Source: Lachnoclostridium phytofermentans (GTDB taxonomy: Bacteria; Bacillota; Clostridia; Lachnospirales; Lachnospiraceae). From it: DNA of 6,406 bases. The DNA lies in contig DPVV01000071.1 in NCBI GenBank assembly GCA_003526525.1, forward strand, positions 1 through 6,406, written 5' to 3'. A program made the translations under genes and the position numbers. Shown piece after piece: positions 1 to 4,152 of the stretch (within the stretch, counting starts at the first letter, position 1; every line of letters starts with the position of its first letter). The notes beneath the pieces were generated by a model. It ran no database searches, was not told where the DNA came from, and saw only the letters and a list, made by a program, of their open reading frames with translations.

Positions 1-1329
1 TATCTCATACATGATATCTAACATAAACTCTTCTATAATGGCACGAAGTGCACGTGCACCAGTTTTTTTCTCCATTGCCTTCTCTGCAATTGCTTCTAGT
101 GCACTCTGATCAAAATTCAGATCAACCTCATCGAGTGCTAATAATTTCTTATATTGTTTTAATATTGCGTTCTTAGGCTCAATTAATATCTTAGTTAGCA
201 TATCTTTTGTTAGAGATTCTAAAGAATAAACAACCGGAAGTCTTCCTAGAAATTCAGGAATCATTCCAAACTCACGTAAGTCATCCACAGATACTTTTTG
301 AAATAAGTTTGGATCATCGTCATATTTATCTTTCAAATCAGCCGAAAAACCGATGGATGATTGTTTGTTCAAACGCGCTTTGATAATCTTATCTAGATCT
401 GGGAATGCTCCCCCACAGATAAACAGAATATTTTTTGTATTAATTGTAGTGAGTGGAACCATTGCGTTCTTACTGGTAGCTCCAACTGGAACCTCTACTT
501 CACTACCTTCTAACAACTTTAATAATCCCTGTTGTACAGACTCCCCACTTACATCACGATTATTTGTACTCTTTTTCTTCGCTATCTTATCAATTTCATC
601 GATAAAGACAATTCCTTGCTCTGCTTTTTCTACATCATTATCAGCAGCCGCTAATAATTTACTAAGAACACTCTCAACGTCATCTCCAATATAACCAGCT
701 TCCGTTAAGGAAGTAGCATCCGTAATTGCTAGCGGTACATTAAGTATTCTAGCTAGTGTCTTTACTAAATAAGTTTTTCCGCTACCAGTTGGTCCAATCA
801 TTAACATATTGGATTTTTCTATTTCTACATCCTCCATCAAAGGATTGCCGGTATCTTTTTGCTTCGCCACACGTTTATAATGATTATATACAGCAACAGA
901 GATTACCTTTTTTGCATGGTTTTGTCCTATAACAAATTCATCCAACGATGCCTTAATAATATGAGGGGCAGGGAGTTTTTTAATATCGATTACTTTTTCC
1001 TTTTCATTTTCCTTGTCCTCTGTTTTTTTCGCTGGTTCTTCTGCTTTTTTCTTAATTTTCTGACGGTTTGGGATATCCTGTTGCATCATAAATCCCATCA
1101 TCGCAGGATTTAATGCAGACATATCCATATAAGGATTATTACCATTGTTCATTGTATCAAAGGTCTTTTGCATACAGCTTTGACAGATACAGATATTCCC
1201 TGGTATGTTAATCATCTTCCCAGCTTTACTCTCTGGTCTTCTACAGATATAACAAATTTCTTCATATTTATTTTTTTTATTATCCTCGTTATGATCGAGG
1301 TCATTATCCTTTTTATTTTCATCACTCAT
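1..1329 (-). CDS. clpX: ClpX-like AAA+ unfoldase, divergent paralog (3' end beyond window)
   Basis: This is the ATPase subunit of a Clp protease, which unfolds protein substrates and would feed them to ClpP in the cytoplasm. 443 codons are present without a stop; the missing C-terminus should be a few tens of residues. An N-terminal zinc-binding domain has Cys 26, 29, 49 and 52. A Lys/Glu- and Met-rich linker (about 60-112) is longer than in ordinary ClpX. The AAA+ module follows: Walker A GPTGSGKT (179-186), pore-1 loop GYIGDDVE (212-219), Walker B VFIDE (241-245), ClpP-docking IGF loop (326-328), arginine finger in GRLPVV (Arg363) and sensor 2 in GAR (Arg426). Two substrate loops differ from the family: the pore-2 segment after IDKIA is about two residues short, and the usual GGRKHP stretch reads ATSKNAM (284-290). 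The start at 1329 is fixed by GGAAGGAG (1338-1345), 8 nt upstream. It is probably a second, specialised ClpX rather than the housekeeping copy; that last point is inference. Confidence 0.9.
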   Translation of the reverse strand, partial: MSDENKKDNDLDHNEDNKKNKYEEICYICRRPESKAGKMINIPGNICICQSCMQKTFDTMNNGNNPYMDMSALNPAMMGFMMQQDIPNRQKIKKKAEEPAKKTEDKENEKEKVIDIKKLPAPHIIKASLDEFVIGQNHAKKVISVAVYNHYKRVAKQKDTGNPLMEDVEIEKSNMLMIGPTGSGKTYLVKTLARILNVPLAITDATSLTEAGYIGDDVESVLSKLLAAADNDVEKAEQGIVFIDEIDKIAKKKSTNNRDVSGESVQQGLLKLLEGSEVEVPVGATSKNAMVPLTTINTKNILFICGGAFPDLDKIIKARLNKQSSIGFSADLKDKYDDDPNLFQKVSVDDLREFGMIPEFLGRLPVVYSLESLTKDMLTKILIEPKNAILKQYKKLLALDEVDLNFDQSALEAIAEKAMEKKTGARALRAIIEEFMLDIMYEI

Positions 1330-1400
1330 GGATAGTTCTCCTTCCAATCTTACAGCCTAGGATGTCATAGTATCAACAAGAAAAAGTATCTAATATGGTC

Positions 1401-1429
1401 ATTATAACGTAATCCTTGGTATTAAACAA
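1401..1429 (-). promoter_or_regulatory. Sigma-A type promoter of the clpX-like gene
   Basis: On the minus strand, TTGTTT (1424-1429) lies 17 nt before a perfect TATAAT (1401-1406). Transcription would start near 1394, giving a leader of about 65 nt before the ATG at 1329. The gene is therefore transcribed separately from the zinc-ribbon gene upstream, whose candidate terminator sits immediately before this promoter. Confidence 0.65.
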
Positions 1430-1437
1430 TAGGTACT

Positions 1438-1458
1438 AAAAACCCGCCTACAGTAGGC
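1438..1458 (-). terminator. Candidate Rho-independent terminator after the zinc-ribbon gene
   Basis: On the minus strand a short GC-rich hairpin, GCCTA-CTG-TAGGC (1446-1458), is followed by GGG and then five T (1438-1442). It lies about 155 nt past the stop of the zinc-ribbon gene and just before the clpX-like promoter, a sensible place to end that transcript. The stem is only 5 bp with a tight loop, so termination may be partial. Confidence 0.45.
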
Positions 1459-1492
1459 TGTGACACTTGAATACATACCCTCTCAGTAGGCC

Positions 1493-1538
1493 GGAAGAAT
1501 AAAAATGAAATTCCATTGGATTTCATTTTTAATCTTCC
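1493..1538. repeat. Long AT-rich inverted repeat (near-perfect hairpin)
   Basis: Arms 1493-1514 and 1518-1538 are nearly perfect reverse complements, beginning GGAAGA and ending TCTTCC, separated by ATT. There is one A/A mismatch and one bulged T. No T-tract follows on either strand, so this is not a standard terminator. It lies in the 3' flank of the zinc-ribbon gene beside a second palindrome. Confidence 0.75.
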
Positions 1539-1601
1539 AGTGTGAAGTTTTAGAATTTCTTAGGCGGCGTCCTTTGGCGCCTTAGAAATTCTCTTCACAC
1601 T
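1539..1601. repeat. Compound inverted repeat with GC-rich tip
   Basis: Nested arms are visible. AGTGTGAAG (1539-1547) pairs with CTTCACACT (1593-1601). AGAATTTCT (1552-1560) pairs with AGAAATTCT (1584-1592). AGGCG (1562-1566) pairs with CGCCT (1578-1582). They are separated by a bulged TTTT and one T/T mismatch. The loop 1567-1577 is GC-rich. The structure starts right after the palindrome at 1493-1538 and reaches to within 14 bases of the zinc-ribbon gene's stop codon. It may be a small palindromic intergenic element of the MITE or REP kind; no transposase is present. Confidence 0.7.
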
Positions 1602-1616
1602 TCACACTTCACACTT
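1593..1616. repeat. Tandem heptamer CTTCACA, about 3.4 copies
   Basis: Three consecutive copies of CTTCACA (1593-1613) are followed by CTT. The array overlaps the right arm of the compound palindrome and ends on the first two bases of the zinc-ribbon gene's stop codon (1615-1617). A single inverted copy, TGTGAAG, sits at 1541-1547, so the heptamer also forms the outer stem of the palindrome. Confidence 0.85.
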
Positions 1617-2016
1617 AACTCTTTTTCATAAACTCAGTTTGACACTTTGGACAACGAACCATAATCTTACCTTTTCCTCTTGGTACACGAATCTTTTGCT
1701 TACACTGAGGACAAGAGTAAATATGGTGAGTCTTGCTTTGACTTTTTCGATATTTTATTTTACTAATATAATACTTTATTTTATCTACTTGTATTGTGTA
1801 AAATAGATTTTCTTTATATCTTTGCTGATGATTTCTTGAAAATACACGAAATGTACTATAAATAATTAAAATTAGTGCTAATGTGTAAAATACCTGTGGT
1901 AACACAAACCAAGATAATAGCAAAAAGACCATGGCTATCACAGACATTGCTCGCGAAAACGCGTCCGAACCATACCTTCCCACCATAAACCTAGCAAATG
2001 ACTCTCTCCATCTCAT
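1615..2016 (-). CDS. Small membrane protein with C-terminal zinc ribbon (unknown function)
   Basis: This 133-residue protein has no function I can name. The N-terminus is basic, with an RYGSDAFSR motif (14-22) that I believe recurs in short Firmicute proteins of this layout. It is followed by one or two hydrophobic segments (about 24-39 and 42-56). A basic, Tyr/Lys-rich middle (57-98) leads to a compact zinc ribbon: Cys 102, 105, 122 and 125 in a CxxC-x16-CxxC pattern around a basic VPRGKGK stretch. The expected topology is a membrane anchor with a cytoplasmic zinc-binding tail, which could contact nucleic acid or protein. The start at 2016 is supported by GGAGGT (2023-2028), 6 nt upstream. 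It has its own promoter and a structured leader, and appears monocistronic. That it is a real gene is well supported; its role is open. Confidence 0.85.
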   Translation of the reverse strand: MRWRESFARFMVGRYGSDAFSRAMSVIAMVFLLLSWFVLPQVFYTLALILIIYSTFRVFSRNHQQRYKENLFYTIQVDKIKYYISKIKYRKSQSKTHHIYSCPQCKQKIRVPRGKGKIMVRCPKCQTEFMKKS

Positions 2017-2050
2017 ACTCTTACCTCCAATTTTTTATCTATATGCTTAC

Positions 2051-2110
2051 AAAAACGCTCCCAACCCCTTAGGTGGGAGATGAATTGTGCGTAGCAATTC
2101 CCGAATTGCT
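2051..2110 (-). promoter_or_regulatory. Structured leader: attenuator-like hairpins or IS200/IS605 right-end remnant
   Basis: On the minus strand, upstream of the zinc-ribbon gene, an 18-base perfect palindrome (2093-2110, AGCAATTC-GG-GAATTGCT) comes first. Its second arm can instead pair with 2082-2087 (GAATTG...CAATTC), so two hairpins compete. Next comes a GC-rich stem, CTCCCACC (2072-2079) against GGTTGGGAG (2058-2066, bulged T), followed by CG and five T (2051-2055): a terminator-like element only about 35 nt before the ATG. The layout fits transcription attenuation. The motif order (AATTC-ATCTCCCACC hairpin) also reminds me of the right ends of clostridial IS200/IS605 elements, where it would be the 3' scaffold of a TnpB guide RNA. 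No tnpA or tnpB is in the window, so a solitary remnant is equally possible. Confidence 0.5.
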
Positions 2111-2139
2111 TTACCCAGTTATTTGATATGATGTTCTTT

Positions 2140-2168
2140 ATTGTAGACCTTAAAACTCAAACATTCAA
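2140..2168 (-). promoter_or_regulatory. Sigma-A type promoter of the zinc-ribbon gene
   Basis: On the minus strand, TTGAAT (2163-2168) and TACAAT (2140-2145) are separated by exactly 17 nt. Transcription would start near 2133, so the messenger would begin with about 115 nt of leader containing the competing hairpins before the gene at 2016. Confidence 0.65.
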
Positions 2169-2202
2169 ATTAAATTTTCGTTAAATCATCTTAATTAATA
2201 TT

Positions 2203-2240
2203 AAAAAAAGGATACTGTAACATTCTATGCTACAATATCC
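2203..2240 (-). terminator. Rho-independent terminator of the sugar phosphotransferase gene
   Basis: On the minus strand, arm 2228-2240 (starting GGATATTGTA) pairs with 2210-2222 over 13 bp including two G-U pairs, with a 5-nt loop (2223-2227). Seven T follow (2203-2209). The stem starts 24 nt after the stop codon of the gene ending at 2265. This is a classic intrinsic terminator and separates that gene from the zinc-ribbon gene. Confidence 0.85.
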
Positions 2241-2264
2241 TTCCTTACACTAGCGTATTCATGC

Positions 2265-3686
2265 TTAATAGGCATTTTTATTTATAAATCCTTTAAATAC
2301 GGTTAAAAATAATATCTTAACGTCGAGACCAAGCGTCCAGTTTTCTATATAATATAAATCACATTCAATACGTTTCCTAATTGAAGTATCTCCACGAAAT
2401 CCATTGATTTGAGCCCAACCGGTAAGACCTGGGCGCACTTGATGCTTAATCATATAGCGAGGAACTTCCTCCTTAAACTTCTCCACAAAGTAAGGGCGTT
2501 CTGGTCTAGGACCAATCAAACTCATATCTCCACGCAAAACGTTAAAGAGCTGTGGTAATTCATCAATACTTGTTTTACGAATAAAACGGCCAATCGAAGT
2601 CACTCTGGTATCATTTGCTGTTGTCCATGCCTTCTTTTCACTCTTTTCAGATTGTACGACCATCGAACGGAACTTGTACATCTTAAATTCCTTATTGTGA
2701 AGACCTACACGTACTTGAGAGTAGATAATAGGGCCCGGAGAAGTAAACTTAATTATCAGAGCAACGATAGCCATTGGTATTGAGAACAAGATAAGAGCAA
2801 CAACGACCCCAAAGACATCTACCAACCGCTTCACAATACCATTAAATGAATTATTTAAAGGAACATTACGTATATTAATCACTGGTAGACCATTCAAATC
2901 TTCCATTACAGGTATTGTTGGAATTATATTGTGATAATCAGGAACAAACTTCGTATGAGCTCCCGCTTTTTCACAGACTCCTACTAGGTACTCTAATTTT
3001 GCATATTCGTTTATACTAAGAGTTACTGCAATCTCATCTAAATCATTTTGATCAAGAATCGTCTGCAACTCATCGGTTGTACCTATTACTTTCACCTTTT
3101 TATAGGTAGTACCTACCTCCATGGTATCGTCAAGAATACCATAAATGTGATAACCCCAATCCGGGTTTCCAGTAAGTCGATCAATATACCCTTCTGCAGC
3201 ACGGCTATACCCAACGATAAGTATATGCTTTTGATTAAATCCCTTCTTTCTCATTTCACTAAGAATTTTCGCTAGGATTAATCGAAATAATGCTCCATAT
3301 AAAACACTTACCGTCATAAAGGTAGCAGAGAATTTACGAGATACATCCAACTCCTTTGTTAAATATAGTATCGATATAAATACTAAAATACCAAGGAAAT
3401 TCGCCTTCACTAAATTCCATACCATAATACGTTTGCTATGGCTTCGTTGAGGCTTGTACATATTACAAGAAGAATATATTATTAAATATGCTGGAACTAA
3501 GATATAGAGATAAGGCAATAATTTATATAACTTATAAAATTGTTCACCATCCTCTAACTCAAAGAAAGGCATTCCTATTAGTAAACGGAATCGTAAGTAA
3601 TAGGCGGATATATAAGCCAAAATAATTAAGATCCCATCTATAATTATATGAATTCGGTTTAATATTTTCTGATTATCCTTTATCAT
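2265..3686 (-). CDS. Undecaprenyl-phosphate sugar phosphotransferase (WcaJ/CpsE family)
   Basis: This 473-residue integral membrane enzyme belongs to the polyisoprenyl-phosphate hexose-1-phosphate transferase family. It would transfer a sugar-1-phosphate, probably glucose-1-phosphate, from a UDP-sugar to undecaprenyl phosphate, the first step of exopolysaccharide or capsule repeat-unit assembly. Hydrophobic segments lie at about 10-31, 57-73, 92-110 and 118-141. A Rossmann-like central domain (152-280) contains HILIVGYSRAAEGYI. The catalytic sugar-transferase domain (285-473) has a membrane helix at 291-313, KMYKFRSM (335-342), the essential Asp-Glu pair in SIDELPQLFNVL (D375, E376), SLIGPRPERPYF (389-400) and RPGLTGWAQINGFRG (418-432). 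Length and domain order match full-length WcaJ-type enzymes. The start at 3686 follows GAGGT (3692-3696) by 5 nt. No glycosyltransferase, flippase or polymerase lies beside it, so it appears as an orphan here. The exact sugar is not determinable from sequence alone. Confidence 0.93.
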   Translation of the reverse strand: MIKDNQKILNRIHIIIDGILIILAYISAYYLRFRLLIGMPFFELEDGEQFYKLYKLLPYLYILVPAYLIIYSSCNMYKPQRSHSKRIMVWNLVKANFLGILVFISILYLTKELDVSRKFSATFMTVSVLYGALFRLILAKILSEMRKKGFNQKHILIVGYSRAAEGYIDRLTGNPDWGYHIYGILDDTMEVGTTYKKVKVIGTTDELQTILDQNDLDEIAVTLSINEYAKLEYLVGVCEKAGAHTKFVPDYHNIIPTIPVMEDLNGLPVINIRNVPLNNSFNGIVKRLVDVFGVVVALILFSIPMAIVALIIKFTSPGPIIYSQVRVGLHNKEFKMYKFRSMVVQSEKSEKKAWTTANDTRVTSIGRFIRKTSIDELPQLFNVLRGDMSLIGPRPERPYFVEKFKEEVPRYMIKHQVRPGLTGWAQINGFRGDTSIRKRIECDLYYIENWTLGLDVKILFLTVFKGFINKNAY

Positions 3687-3709
3687 TCATTACCTCATTT
3701 CTGCGCAGC

Positions 3710-3735
3710 TCATTGTCTTGCTTGTAAGACAATGA
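3710..3735. repeat. Perfect 10-bp inverted repeat in the sugar transferase leader
   Basis: TCATTGTCTT (3710-3719) and AAGACAATGA (3726-3735) are perfect reverse complements with a 6-nt loop. The hairpin would lie about 14 nt upstream of the GAGGT ribosome site of the minus-strand gene starting at 3686. A small palindrome, CTGCGCAG (3701-3708), sits between. No T-tract follows, so it is more likely an mRNA leader structure or protein site than a terminator. Confidence 0.7.
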
Positions 3736-3738
3736 ATA

Positions 3739-3779
3739 TCATCAAGTTAGTGGATGCAATGCAGATACAAACTTGATGA
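3739..3779. repeat. Second perfect 10-bp inverted repeat in the same leader
   Basis: TCATCAAGTT (3739-3748) and AACTTGATGA (3770-3779) pair perfectly around a 21-nt loop. With the 3710-3735 hairpin, three bases away, it forms a pair of stem-loops in the untranslated leader of the sugar phosphotransferase gene. I recognise no known riboswitch consensus in it. Confidence 0.65.
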
Positions 3780-3874
3780 GTGATAGATTGAAAAATCTTT
3801 TTTTCTTTGCTCTTTAAATGAATCCAATCATCACATTGTTTATAAGAAAAGATAGAATACTGCCATATGTGTCA

Positions 3875-3902
3875 TATTTAAAATAATTGAAATTTATGGC
3901 AA
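3875..3902 (-). promoter_or_regulatory. Possible promoter of the sugar phosphotransferase gene
   Basis: On the minus strand, TTGCCA (3897-3902) and TAAATA (3875-3880) are separated by 16 nt. This would give a leader of about 180 nt that includes both hairpins at 3710-3779. The region is very AT-rich, so chance matches are easy; the call is tentative. Confidence 0.3.
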
Positions 3903-3953
3903 AATTATTGCAGTATGTTTAAGAATTTCTTACTACTACAATAATTATGCAAC

Positions 3954-3970
3954 CAGTAAGTACTTTACTG
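3954..3970. promoter_or_regulatory. Small dyad overlapping the htrA -35 (possible operator)
   Basis: CAGTAA (3954-3959) and TTACTG (3965-3970) form a 6-5-6 dyad that overlaps the -35 hexamer of the candidate htrA promoter. Placement is right for a repressor site, but the half-sites are short. Confidence 0.25.
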
Positions 3971-3992
3971 ATTATATCAAATAATTTACAAT
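3964..3992 (+). promoter_or_regulatory. Candidate promoter of the htrA-like gene
   Basis: TTTACT (3964-3969) and TACAAT (3987-3992) are separated by 17 nt. Transcription would start near 3999, leaving about 150 nt of leader before the preferred ATG at 4153. Another weak option is TTCACA near 4015 with GATACT near 4038. Either lies upstream of 4153. Confidence 0.4.
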
Positions 3993-4136
3993 TATACAGA
4001 TTTTTAAACATTTCTTCACATTATATTCACAAACTATTGATACTATGGAACAAAGAAATCCAAAACGGCTACTGCTGTTACGTCAGATTTCAATTATAGA
4101 CACTTTTATTAAATATGCAAGTATTATTTTATTTAT

Positions 4137-4143
4137 AAAGGAG
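4137..4143 (+). promoter_or_regulatory. Ribosome binding site that fixes the htrA start
   Basis: AAAGGAG lies 9 nt before the ATG at 4153. The in-frame ATG 36 codons upstream at 4045 has no purine-rich site before it, and the extra 36 residues resemble no signal or domain. Start 4153 is therefore preferred. Confidence 0.75.
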
Positions 4144-4152
4144 CAATGCGAT

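Noticed and set aside
353..694. Open plus-strand frame of 113 codons
   Set aside because: It lies antisense to the AAA+ core of the clpX-like gene, has no ribosome site, and its translation resembles no domain.
859..1113. Open plus-strand frame rich in Phe and Leu
   Set aside because: It is antisense to the Lys/Glu-rich linker of the clpX-like gene; the Phe-rich composition is the mirror of AAA/GAA codons.
1593..1616. Tandem repeats as a CRISPR array
   Set aside because: The unit is 7 nt with no spacers and no cas genes nearby; it is a simple tandem repeat.
3048..3275. Open plus-strand frame of 75 codons
   Set aside because: It is antisense to the Rossmann-like domain of the sugar phosphotransferase and has no start signals.
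3784..3806. AGATT-GAAA-AATCT stem followed by T-run on the plus strand
   Set aside because: The 5-bp AT-only stem is weak and there is no plus-strand gene upstream for it to terminate.
4045..4152. 36-residue N-terminal extension of the htrA-like protein from the ATG at 4045
   Set aside because: No Shine-Dalgarno precedes 4045, while AAAGGAG stands 9 nt before the in-frame ATG at 4153; the extra residues look like translated leader.
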